A DNA stretch of 23,779 nt, from contig NW_014577223.1 in the NCBI RefSeq assembly GCF_000485595.1, positions 360,978-384,756 of the forward strand. Direction: 5' to 3'. The notes below the pieces were generated by a model that was not told the origin of the DNA, did not search any database, and was given only the letters and a program-made list of their open reading frames with translations. How positions within the stretch are numbered: position 1 is the stretch's first letter; every line of letters begins with the position of its first letter. Shown in pieces: positions 9,025-19,101 of this stretch. This stretch comes from Priapulus caudatus. Its lineage: Eukaryota > Priapulida > Priapulimorpha > Priapulimorphida > Priapulidae. The position numbers and the translations under genes are program-made.

Positions 9025-9186
9025 ATGAGTGTAGGTAGCCTGGTACAGATTACTGGCTAAGAATACTGACAGTATAATCGTGGACGTGTGTTCGGCGCGT
9101 ACTGCACGCTCCTGAGGGCCATCTATCAAAAACCAGGCGGATGTTTTACGCTAGCTTTCTATTTCAACAGGATGTCAACCTCGTGG
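9025..9186. repeat. Diverged module, copy 1 (left of the GT array)
   Basis: Landmarks shared in order with 9511-9715: ATGAGTGTAGGTAGCCTGG at 9025, CTGGCTAAG near 9053, and ACAGGATGTCAACCTCGTGG at 9167-9186. The last matches its partner at 17 of 20 bases, all differences being transitions. Confidence 0.4.
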
Positions 9187-9229
9187 GCCGGGTTTTTCTT
9201 GCTCCGGTTTTTGGTTGCTCCTATTCACC

Positions 9230-9463
<234 letters not shown>

Positions 9464-9510
9464 AGCGCGTGTGTGCTTACGTGTGGACATATGCACGTTT
9501 GTGTGCGGGT

Positions 9511-9715
9511 ATGAGTAGTCTGGTGCAGGGTTAGACTGATTTTAGAGGTCCCAGTGGCTAAGCCCATATGGTTTATTCTTAACGACTTACGGAGCCAGTC
9601 TAGTATGGGGTTACTGCGAAGGAATCCTGAGCGTACTACGCGCACACTTCTGTTGGAAGTTAGCGTAAACATCGAGACTAAAATCCTATATAGCCACAGG
9701 ACATCAACCTTGTGG
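9511..9715. repeat. Diverged module, copy 2 (right of the GT array)
   Basis: ATGAGTAGTCTGGTGCAGGG at 9511, GTGGCTAAG near 9554, and ACAGGACATCAACCTTGTGG at 9696-9715 repeat the order seen at 9025-9186. The sequence between the landmarks is too diverged to align by eye. Confidence 0.4.
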
Positions 9716-12177
9716 AATGATTTTTTGTCTTTTATTTCGCGGCGTTAATTCTTGTAATTTTTACTCCCAGCGTGCCCGTTATCTCGATTACCGCGCGCAT
9801 GCCTGCGTGCCCGCCTATCCTCCGTGCCGTGTAGCAGTTTTAATTAACATGCTGTAACACATGTGTCGAACACATGTCTCTCAATATAATACCGTACGCG
9901 CGCGTAACGATATTAGGCTGAATTTATTAATGAAAACGAAGTCGGTACGTTAGAAGAGATAGAATGTTAACCTTCAGTATCTGGCTTTTTTCTCCCCGTC
10001 TAGACTTCTACAGATCTGTGAAGAGACCCTACAACGAGTCATCACTGATGGCAGGCAGTAAGCGGGCGCGCCGTTCGTGATGCGTAGAGAGCTGATGCGA
10101 CTCCATGTAAATACAGGCGCGGTGGTAAGTACCTACCGTGTGGCATGCGTACCTACGGGCTTTACGGCGCAACTATACGTAACGCTTGATTTTAACGCGT
10201 CGAAGCGCTTTCACCTTCAAACAACCTACGACCGAATTTATGTAAATACTTTCGCGTGATTCATCGGCCGATGGCTGTACAGCTCTTGATGTTACCGACA
10301 AATGCGGCATTCACTCGCCGTATGTCGTACACATCCGTATGACGCTGTGTCTGCTGTCGCGGCGTGTGTACGGTATCACAGTCGTATACACACACGTACA
10401 TTTCGCGCTGTGCATGCACTGCTTACCATCGGTCGTCCCACTTCTCTCCCGTTAGCCAGCGTTAATCCAGAGCATTCCCGCCTCTTTAAATTTTATATAA
10501 ATTTACTGCTGTTTAGAAGGGACCCTACTGTATGCTGCCGGGCATTATTATATCAGCAACGTTAAACGCTACTTCTCACACTGTCAAAAATGAACGTCAC
10601 GACGTCGAGTGATGTTCAACTTTCAGAATCACTGCCGAGCCATTGTCGAAGCCACTTAGCATAATGACGAACTGCATTCAGGCGGCACAATGGTACAATT
10701 TAGTTTCCATGCAGCCATTTCATTAGATTTATATGAGCTTATATATTAGAATTCAGAAGGCTACTTTAAACCCGACCACCTGCCTTAAACATGTAGTTAG
10801 ATACACAGTGTCTCCAGTTTGTGACCGGACATGCCCTGTTTAATACAGGCTGCGGTAATCGTTCATAATGAAGTGCTCGCAGGCCCAAATCAACGCTATA
10901 TGCTTAGTTCAACGATGCAGGCGAAAAAAACAAGAGTAGGCTAGAGCGTGAAAGGAAAACAACACTCTAGGCGCGTTTGAAAACGGATTAGCCTAGTGTT
11001 ACGGCTGGAATTCGCGAGCGGGGTTGCACGGGGCGAGGCACACAAATGGCGGTATTATGCAAAAAATTACAGGCACCACGGTAGGAAAACACGTTCGTCT
11101 GCCCAATTTCGGAAAATGCGCAGAACGTGGCTGGGCTGCAGTCATTGTGCGTCCGGGCCGCGAGTGAGGTGCGCCAAATAGAATCCACACAACGCCCTCT
11201 GACGGAATTAATATGGAATGAGTTACTTTCAGCGTATCATGACGAATGCCTGCTAGCCCTGTGCGATTCGCGTGTGAATCAAGAAATTATTTTTATCTCA
11301 GAAATTATTTGATGAATTTCATGGTGTGCGCGGTGTAGATTTCAACATTTACTTGTCTGCGTTAACTTTTGGTCTGCGGTCGTTTTTTGCTGCCGTCATA
11401 CAATTAATATTGTTATTCGTATGTGGCCTCGGATGAACAACGTTGTTTAATGTTTATAAATACTTCACACTCCAGTGAGAATGCGAAAAAAACAGAAAAT
11501 GCGCCGGTAGTCAGGATGAATAACGTTGGCGGGTGTCGACAGGGTTTTTGTAACTGACGGCTTTTCATTATTGGTAATGCGCAACCATATCGACTATAGT
11601 GCTAGAGTGCTATAGGTGAACTAGGGCAAATGCAGAATTTACCTTTTAGTATCACATATATGTTTTGGAACGATATTTGCATTTAGAGCGCGAATGTCGA
11701 TAGCTGCACCGCGCTGCGTCGCATGCATGTTGTATGCGACGTCGGTGGCTGTTGTGTGCGGGGAGACGGTTGGCTTGTTGTGCGTACTCCACCATGCCGC
11801 AGTGACCTACACGTACTCATGTCGGCGTTGTTATGCAGCCCCGCTATTGCCGCCTTTATCAGACCGCACGCGCTTCGTGCCGCGAGCAGCAGTTTGTGAA
11901 GAGCCTCCGATTTCGTTGTGACCCAAGGGCCACAGCCGCGTAGTCCCCCTCCCCTACTTCCCCCCCCCCACACACACCCCGATAAAAATATAGCCAGGTT
12001 TACTCGTCTTTGCAGTTTTGCGTCGTCGAAGCTTTGGGGATGAGGTGTAGAGTGCTTTGGTGGGCTGTCAGAGCCAGACGCGATGGTGATAGGTTTATGT
12101 TATCGTCGTTCTAGTTTCGTGATGCGCCGCATATCGTGAAAATAGTTGGTCGGTCTGCTAAACCTGCGAGCAAGGCG

Positions 12178-12197
12178 TTTCGAAAAAGTTTTCGAAA
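12178..12197. repeat. 20-bp near-palindrome TTTCGAAAA-AG-TTTTCGAAA
   Basis: Two exact 9-base arms are separated by only two bases. Each arm is built on TTCGAA. The spacing does not fit a heat-shock element, which needs two bases between TTC and GAA. Confidence 0.7.
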
Positions 12198-12869
12198 TTA
12201 GCAACACGTTTGACACTTGCTAGTTAGCTCGTTTGGTCTTTACCGCTGATATAGGCATTATATAGACACCGTATTGTAGAACTATTATATAGAGCAGAAC
12301 CCCTTTGCATAATGTTCACGACTTTTCTTCTTTTTATGCCTAAAAGCAATGCTATTGTAACGGCAGCATGTGCGCGCAGTGTCCCGTAGCCGGTTCATTT
12401 ATTGGATCTGATTTACATTTATCTTCATCTAAAATATTTATTGCCGGCGCAGAGACCTCACAAAACGCCTAGAGATTTTATCGAACATTACAAAATTCTG
12501 CCTGCGGGCGCCCAACCTGCTGAAAACAACCTAATAACGCCGGCAGACGGCCGCCGGTCCGGATGTCGTGCGAGCCGCTCGGTGTTAAAACGCTGGCGGC
12601 AACAGACTAATGTGTGCGAAATTATTCGGCGATGCCTTTCGCTGTCGGCTGTCATTAGGGGCCGCGACGATACCAGACGCTGCGATCGCTCATCTCCATA
12701 TTTGCGTCTCCGCCTCCCGCTGCGTCCCTCCGCACTGACACCCTCCCCCGAGCGCACTACCCTGTCTCCTCCCGCCCCGCTCCTCCCCGCGCTCTCTCTC
12801 CGTCCACGCGTCATGTCTGCGTGCGTGCGGACACGCGGTGGTGATACACACTCACTCACTCCGCTCGCC

Positions 12870-12898
12870 ATGGCCACCGCATCTCATTTGAAGTGGCA
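12870..12898 (+). other. Exon-like start: good Kozak ATG followed by GTAAGT donor
   Basis: ATG at 12870 lies in CTCGCCATGGCCACC, close to the animal start-context optimum. After nine codons (MATASHLKW) and two more bases it meets GCA|GTAAGT, a near-ideal 5' splice site at 12899. The segment sits in CpG-rich DNA. It could be a short first coding exon, but 29 bases are too few to prove anything, and I do not recognise the peptide. No matching acceptor was identified. Confidence 0.2.
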
Positions 12899-12957
12899 GT
12901 AAGTGCGCGGACTGAAACCAAGTTGAAAAACTGACGATCACACGGGGTGACGTTGCG

Positions 12958-12971
12958 ACAGTAGGTGGCAG
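12958..12971 (+). promoter_or_regulatory. CTCF-like motif
   Basis: ACAGTAGGTGGCAG matches the vertebrate-type CTCF core CCASYAGRKGGCAS at 13 of 14 positions (A instead of the first C). It is 60 bases downstream of the GTAAGT at 12899. Motif match only; binding is inference. Confidence 0.3.
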
Positions 12972-13266
12972 TAAAGGGCTAGCAGCGGGAGCGAGAGGTG
13001 CCGCCGCGCTCCGCCACCCGCTCTGTCGGCGGCTACTTAAGATGTCCGACAATAAACGCGTCAGGCGGCGTCGTAGCAGACGTCATCGTGACGGCGAATC
13101 TTTACGACGAGGCAACGATAAAGGATGGCGGGCTTGGCATGATACGGCGACGCGCTGAGATTCAATTACCGCGCGTATGTCACGTTGCTGCTGCTTCCGA
13201 TGACACGTGCGCATGTTCGTCTGCGTATCGCACACTATAGACCGCCTTTCTTATAGATGCGGGTCC

Positions 13267-13490
13267 TACGCGGAAACGTAGGGCGCGGTTACGAAACGTA
13301 GGAAAACGCGTAGGAACCCGTAGGAAAATGTAGGAAAACGTAGGGAAACGTAGGAAAACGTAGGAAACGTAAGAAAACGTAGGAAACATAGGGAAATGTA
13401 GGAAAACGTAGAAAACCTAGGAAAACGTAGGGAAATGTAGGGAATCGTAGGAAAACGTAGGAAAACGTAGGCAACGTAGGAAAACGTAGC
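13267..13490. repeat. Degenerate minisatellite, unit ACGTAGGAAA(A), 10-11 bp
   Basis: About 20 units of CGTAGGAAAA, with variants TGTAGGAAA, CGTAGGGAAA, CATAGGGAAA and CCTAGGAAAA. The unit length wanders between 10 and 11 bp. Minus frames give Phe/Pro/Tyr/Leu-rich repeated peptides (FSYVFLRFPT-like) in more than one frame, as a non-triplet unit would. Confidence 0.9.
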
Positions 13491-13509
13491 GTTTACATAG
13501 GTTACATAG

Positions 13510-14007
13510 TCATTACGTAGTAAATTTAAGCTGCTGACTAGTAGATGAGAATCGCGTATTTGCCCCGCCCGCAGTATAAACATTGCTACGGGGAGTGCTA
13601 CCTGAGGCTGATTACACGTGTTATCGGTATGCGGTGTGCAGTGTGTCGGGGGATACGGTAATGTAGGGTATACATAAATCATCAACGCCGATAACATCTC
13701 CGGCTCCAAACGGTAGTTTTAATTGCTGCCTAACGGGCGATGGAAGCAACATTACTTGCATAAATATTACGTGCGTGAATATGCGCACGCCTCGATAAAC
13801 TTGTGTGCTGCGTCTGCAGCCGCAATTCTAGCCATACACAAGTATCAAGTGAAAGTTGGTTGAAAAATACAGATTTATGTAGTTTTTCTCAAATGCGCTC
13901 AAAACTGAGACCCCGGCAGTATTTTAATGTAAGATTAATGGATACTTCTACTCATTGAACTACTACTTGAGGTTCAGGCTTGTAATTTCTTTTACGCACA
14001 CACACAT
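13510..14007. other. Unique DNA, no feature recognised
   Basis: Complex sequence between the minisatellite and the CT tract. No open frame of note, no repeat seen. Confidence 0.5.
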
Positions 14008-14035
14008 ACTCTCTCTCTCTCTCTCTCTCTCTTTT

Positions 14036-14075
<40 letters not shown>

Positions 14076-14091
14076 GCTCTCTCTCTCTCTC
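14008..14091. repeat. (CT)n microsatellite
   Basis: CT dinucleotides, with a TTTT break near 14032, a CC break near 14054 and a CG near 14075. A short CACACACA lies just upstream and CACGCACG just downstream. Confidence 0.95.
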
Positions 14092-14802
14092 ACGCACGCA
14101 CGTTGGCACGCGCTCCCTCTCTCTCCCGGTTTACTTTAGCTCTCTTTCTCTCTCGTTCGTACTACGACGGGCGCGTGTGCGTAGGTGTGGAATTACGTGT
14201 CACACGTCGAGTAGAGCTAGCGATTCCTGTGCCTCTTGGACGATATCGCGTCGATTAACTTGCGATTCAGTTTAATTGCAATCGGCATCGCACAGCGCGT
14301 GCAAACACTCGCGGTATCGCCACGGTGGCGCTGCCCGCGTCTCTCTAGGAAAACACACAGCGCTGCGTGGTGTACATACACACAGGTCGACAAGCACCTG
14401 CCTAATAGCTGCTAATTGATGTTTTGCATGCAAACCAGAGCGAGCCGCCAGCGTGAGAGCGCACATTGTGAGTGAGTGCTTCGGATTTCGCAGTGACAAT
14501 AAACACTAACTAATTAGGAAGCGTCGGATAATATTTTCCCTGCGATTCCGATTTGTGCGCTGGCGGTTTTCTTTCTTAGAATGCTGACCCCCGCTGCCCC
14601 CACCCACTGGCGAAAGACGCACTCAGGCGTCCGCGCGCGAAATGCACCTGTTTTCTAAGTAAATCTGGTAATTAGTGTGAGCTAACGTGCAAATAACGCC
14701 CGCGTCTGCAAACTAACAGGTAGCGGATTGGTGGATATAGTACTTGTCATCATTACATTGTATTCATTGTCATCGTAGCCGATTATACATATAATTCTCG
14801 CT
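14092..14802. other. Unique DNA with a small palindrome at 14318-14330
   Basis: CGCCACGGTGGCG (14318-14330) is a 6+1+6 palindrome. Frames in this segment match nothing I recognise. Confidence 0.5.
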
Positions 14803-14803
14803 G

Positions 14804-14859
<56 letters not shown>

Positions 14860-14879
14860 TGTATGTATGTATGTATGTA

Positions 14880-14911
<32 letters not shown>

Positions 14912-14926
14912 TGTGTGTGTTGTGTG

Positions 14927-14967
<41 letters not shown>

Positions 14968-14979
14968 GTGCAGTGGTTG

Positions 14980-15010
<31 letters not shown>

Positions 15011-15041
15011 GTGTGTGTGTGTGGTGTGATGTGCGTGCGTG

Positions 15042-15073
<32 letters not shown>

Positions 15074-15124
15074 TTCGTGCGTGCGTGCGTGCGTGCGTGC
15101 GTGCGTGGCGTGCGTGCGTGCGTC

Positions 15125-15164
<40 letters not shown>

Positions 15165-15203
15165 GTGCGTGCGTGCGTGCGTGCGTGCGTCGCTGCGTGC
15201 GTG

Positions 15204-15270
<67 letters not shown>

Positions 15271-15274
15271 TGTC
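14803..15274. repeat. Compound microsatellite CT - AT - GTAT - GT - GTGC
   Basis: Ordered blocks: CT (14803-14820), AT (to ~14832), GTAT tetranucleotide (to ~14880), GT with a few interruptions (to ~15030), then GTGC tetranucleotide to ~15272, with phase breaks such as GGCG and GTCGC. All long Cys/Val, Cys/Met-Tyr and Ala/Arg/His/Thr frames are repeat translations. Confidence 0.97.
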
Positions 15275-15780
15275 GTGATTACTCGTTAAATAGAATGACA
15301 ATAAACACGCTACATTTATATCGTCATATAAAGTTTGACATTACCTGTGACGAGCTCCCTATATCCACGGTTTCTAATAATGCCGAGAAACGAATTCCTC
15401 TCCTATCGCAGCACACCTGCACGACTTAGCGCGTAGTAATTATTGCAAACAGAGAGACCGAAATTATAAACATTAAACGCTATAATAAAGTCGAACCCTC
15501 GGGCATCGAACGGATACTGGCCACGGGATAAACTGGGACGGGTTGCAAATTTGCGTCACAATAAGAACGGCTCTCAGCGATTGTTACCGATTGTGTAACG
15601 AGACCGCTGACAACTCAACGAACTTTATATTACGTTGGGCGAATCCACACAAAAAATCGATGCCAAACATTTATATTACGCGAGTGGGCGCTTGTAAACG
15701 ATGCGTGTCTAGGTTAGGCCTACTATCGAAACTTCTTTATTTAAGCCCCCGCACGTTCGCATCGTTTCACGACGCATGTG
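15275..15780. other. Unique DNA, no gene recognised
   Basis: Complex sequence with a plus frame from 15543 that runs on into the G-rich block. No recognised domain. Confidence 0.5.
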
Positions 15781-15851
15781 GGGTAGAGGTGGTGGTGGTG
15801 GAGGAGGAGGAGGATGGGGAGGAGGAGGCGGCGAAGGAAGGGGAGGAGGGG
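15781..15851 (+). repeat. G-rich GGT/GGA tract (quadruplex-capable)
   Basis: Starts GGG, then GGTGGTGGTGG, GGAGGAGGAGG, GGGG, more GGA, and ends GGGGAGGAGGGG. Many runs are only GG, so two-tetrad structures are the likelier form. A (GGC)5-like block follows near 15919-15935. Confidence 0.8.
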
Positions 15852-16150
15852 CAAACAGAGTGCCCGCTCGGCGCACAGGTATCGCCATACAGGTGTACGC
15901 ACGCAGCACAGTCATGTGGTGGCGGCGGCGGCGGCGTCAGCGGCTTCGCAGTTTGTCTTACGTCGGCAGCTGTGCGGATGCTCTTACTTGTCACGTTAAG
16001 CGCAACTGTGTCTTTTGTTGCATCTTTTACGGCTCTTATGCGTCGACACGAGATTGTGCCTCCGAGCTAGCAGCTGCCGCCGTCGCTGCCGCGGTTGTTA
16101 AGCGTGGATCGCCGACGAGCGTACGTACGCAACAAGCGCGGCGTCTTACA

Positions 16151-16152
<2 letters not shown>

Positions 16153-16194
<42 letters not shown>
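16153..16194. repeat. (AG)n microsatellite
   Basis: About 20 uninterrupted AG units after TAAA. The upstream flank holds a perfect palindrome, GCGTACGTACGC (16119-16130). Confidence 0.97.
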
Positions 16195-16196
<2 letters not shown>

Positions 16197-16436
16197 TCAA
16201 CTGACGGCGCATCTGTTTTTTCGTGGGGGCCGCGCTCGCACGCGCTTTGTGCAGTTTCGGGGATAAAGATGGCCCAGGCGGCTATATCGCGTATGTCATT
16301 ATACCTGCGCTGCAGCGGGGGTGTGTAAGTGAGACGTGACAGTCGGGTAGAGATTGCTTAGATTACCCTCTATATACTCGTTAGCGCTGTGGGTCAAGGG
16401 GCGTCTCCCACGCGGAAGACGGCGTTGTCTGGATTG

Positions 16437-16575
16437 AATATATATATATATATATATCAAGAGCTAATAAATACCTAGGTACTTAGGTATAAAATTATAT
16501 ATTATATATTATATAAATTATAATATTATATATTATATAAATTATAATATTATAAATAATAATATTATATGCTTG
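16437..16575. repeat. AT-rich tract: (AT)n, then a 24-bp tandem unit
   Basis: (AT)n at 16437-16457; a short non-AT gap; then, from about 16496, A/T-only DNA in which the 22 bases at 16505-16526 recur exactly at 16529-16550, a period of 24 bp. An imperfect hairpin closes the tract (TATTATATGC / GCATATTATA around 16565-16588). Confidence 0.85.
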
Positions 16576-16588
16576 CGTTGCATATTAT

Positions 16589-17762
16589 AGTGATTTTAGC
16601 ATCGAGAGAAAATTCCCGCTCTTTTAGCCCACCGCCAGAATAAATCTCGTCCTATTGCTCTCCGCATGGAATGTAACGACCTCCTTATATATATAGACGC
16701 CAGTGATCACCAGGTGTGTGGGGACGACGCGGTTTGTGTAAAAATCGAGATAAAGGATGACGAAAGAAATAGAAACGCACACGAGTCGAATATCGGGGTC
16801 CGGTGGGGAGGAGGAGGAGGATGAGGAGCACGCAGGGAGACAGAGACGGGCCGGATGCTTTCTCAGAAGGAGGACGCGAGACTAGTGCGCGTCGTGTCGT
16901 AGTGTTGCGTTGCCTGCAGCTGCCAGCTGCGTCCGGTATACCGGGGGAGAGCCATGAAAGCCCTCAAAGGACGTTCGGGCACCCTCTTGACCAGACAAAG
17001 AAGACTGACGACAAAGACGCTATCCCCCCTCACGTCCCACCCCCTGCCCCCTCCCAAACCACCACCCCCATCATCGCAAATATATTCGCAAGAATTGCTC
17101 CAGATGTTCTCGTGCAACTGTCAGTTCATCTTTCATGCTCCATTGCATTTTCAAAATCTTCGGGCGCGGACACGGTAAGATGCAGGGTAGAGGCACGCGA
17201 GGGCGCCGCTGTGTGCACGGACAGATGTGATTTATGCACAATAGTCATCAAATGTCTCCCGGGCATCTTTTTTTTCACCTCGCTGACTTCTTTGTCCCCG
17301 ATAAGGACGTTTTAATCATTCCTCTTTGAGACGGCCGCCGCGTCGTTCGTCTTAGGGCCATGACTACCGTCGACGGCGGAACGGGAGATGACTACGCCAC
17401 CCATCTATTGTCCAACGGCTAGCCGATTTTTTCACTCGTCGCGCGAGTCTAAGAGATTCTTTAAACGAAACGTAAATGGCGAGAGCCGAGGTGACAGTGT
17501 CGTTAAGAAATGATGATCGCCCAGATGTGCGATCGCGCACAATGGCGGCGGGCTGCCGGCGCCGCTGGGGGGCGAGCCGTCTTACCACGCCGGCTCTTTG
17601 TGTTTGTTTTAGTCTCGACTTTTCTAGACCATTGACTCCGCGAGCGCGCGCGCGGGGATCACGAAAGAGAATTGCACGCCGCACTGGAAGCGTCCGAGTG
17701 AACTGTTTGTTCCACGCGAGCAGGTGTGCGTGTGCTTATGCAAAAGCGCCGCCGGTGTACGC
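16589..17762. other. Unique DNA, no gene recognised
   Basis: About 1.2 kb with GC-rich parts near 17500-17680. Frames at 16803-17315 (plus) and 17364-17684 (minus) carry no known domain and overlap frames on the other strand. Confidence 0.5.
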
Positions 17763-17779
17763 CTCTTCTCGCTCTCGCG

Positions 17780-17826
<47 letters not shown>

Positions 17827-17838
17827 GCTCTCTTTCTC
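17763..17838. repeat. (CT)n microsatellite with CG interruptions
   Basis: CT dinucleotides broken by GCTCTCG at both ends. The purine strand gives the Arg/Glu repeat frame seen on the minus strand. Confidence 0.95.
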
Positions 17839-19031
17839 GTACGGCGTACGTAGTATGACTGCAGGGGCTGCGTGTCTCCCCGCGTCTTACCGGCTCGTTG
17901 AAGAAATTTATAAGGCGCACAATGAACCTTAAGAAACCGCGATACGGATCGCGTTCGCGTAAGTTTCTTGTTTGCCAACGGCGCTTCCTGTCTTACTTGG
18001 ACCTTTAACATCTTCGTGGCGAACGACGAACCCGAATGTCGAGGGATGCGGAGAGGTGGCAACGATGCGCGCCTGTTCAACCGCGTTATCTTAGACGTTA
18101 GACGTGCTTCTTAAGATCGCGACACGATTGCTGATTACTCGTCTCGTTTAGTGTGAATGTTTGAATGCGGGACATACCACCTTAACATCTCTCTTATAGT
18201 AACCGACGTAACAACCTACTAGGGTGGCTTGGTAGTACTTTGGGAGCAACGATAGCGATTGCGAGGTCGACCATGTTCAATAGGGATATCAAATATACGG
18301 TCGTGTCATGTCATGGGAACAAACTATCGAGATACTGTGGGCGCGCGTATGCCTATATTTCCGTCCGTTGCAAGACGGCTCCTTAAAATCTCAAGCCTCT
18401 CGCTCTCACGCCCGCGTACGCATGGCAACGGCTCGCGAGACGTGGCCGCTTAACAAAGCAGCAGGCACCGGAGTCACGGTGTGTGTGACTTGAAGAATGC
18501 CCGATGCACCGTCACGTATTATCTTCTGCCAACAAAGAAGCTGCAGCTCATTGTTAGCGGCGCCTGCGACAGGTGATACTCCGGGGATCCATCCCGCGAC
18601 CGCCGGCATAATTACAATCTGTATGGAAACGATCACCTTACCTGAGATTTGGCGCGAAACCGTTGCGGCGTTTAGCGCGCCTGTGATCTGAGTCTTTGTA
18701 CGCTGGAAAGGAAAATTAGAGCAATTTAATCAATGATGGGCCACATCGCCACGAGTCCGTACGATCGGCTGTCGATGTCTTAGACAATGGAGCATCTTAA
18801 ATTCGGAGAGCCTTTCTCTTTGTCGACAAACACGGCGGGTGCAATTACCTAGATAAGGTGCTGCATAATTAAGGCTTAATATCGTTGAAATGGAACTGGC
18901 AGATGTGATTTAATCTCTATCCCTGAACCGTGTTCGGCTCAAGCCGACGGTTACTACTCGTCTTTCTAACTGCGTAGCAACAGGTTCCCTGGTCAGCACG
19001 ATGGGGGTTGGCGCAGGGACGGGACCATACA
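17839..19031. other. Unique DNA with one exon-like minus segment (18642-18702)
   Basis: No gene recognised. On the minus strand a pyrimidine-rich acceptor (TTTTCCTTTCCAG) precedes 61 bases that end in CTCAG|GTAAGG, a strong donor. The segment is open in two frames (RTKTQITGALNAATVSRQIS and YKDSDHRRAKRRNGFAPNL), neither recognised. The first frame also continues open through the putative intron to 18406. An internal exon is possible, but the evidence is only two splice motifs at a plausible distance. Confidence 0.25.
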
Positions 19032-19079
19032 CGTGTGTGTCGGTGTGTATCGGTGTGTGTGTGTGTGTGTGTGTGTGGT
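19032..19079. repeat. (GT)n microsatellite
   Basis: GT units with CGGT and ATCGGT breaks in the first half, then an uninterrupted run to 19077. Confidence 0.9.
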
Positions 19080-19101
19080 GGGGTGGGGGTAAGGGGGTGG
19101 G
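19080..19101 (+). other. Canonical G-quadruplex motif
   Basis: Four G runs (4, 5, 5 and 3 G) are joined by loops T, TAA and T. This satisfies the G3+N1-7 pattern with very short loops and directly abuts the GT array. Confidence 0.75.

Larger units (their letters stand above)
9721..13258. other. Unique DNA, no gene recognised
   Basis: About 3.5 kb of complex, moderately AT-rich sequence. It holds small inverted repeats (ACATGTGT / ACACATGT at 9859-9877; an interrupted stem AACACTCTAGGC / GCCTAGTGTT near 10961-11001) and a GGATGAAYAACGTTG direct repeat near 11432 and 11515. A short plus frame at 11127-11312 (61 codons) has ordinary amino-acid composition but no recognised domain. From about 12540 to 13060 the sequence becomes GC- and CpG-rich. 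Confidence 0.5.

Noticed and set aside
12178-12197. Heat-shock element
   Set aside because: TTC and GAA are adjacent rather than separated by two bases.
13042-13158. 38-codon plus frame starting MSDNKRVRRRRSRRHRD
   Set aside because: Arg-rich because of local CGR-rich sequence; too short and not recognised, no conservation evidence available.
13266-13709. Minus frame of 147 codons with FPTFSYV-like repeats, resembling a structural repeat protein
   Set aside because: The 10-11 bp unit is not a multiple of three, the peptide repeat shifts register, and several frames are open. This is a minisatellite artefact.
14819-15429. Cys/Val/Arg/Ala and His/Thr/Ala frames up to 196 codons
   Set aside because: Translation of the compound GT/GTGC microsatellite, open in all frames.
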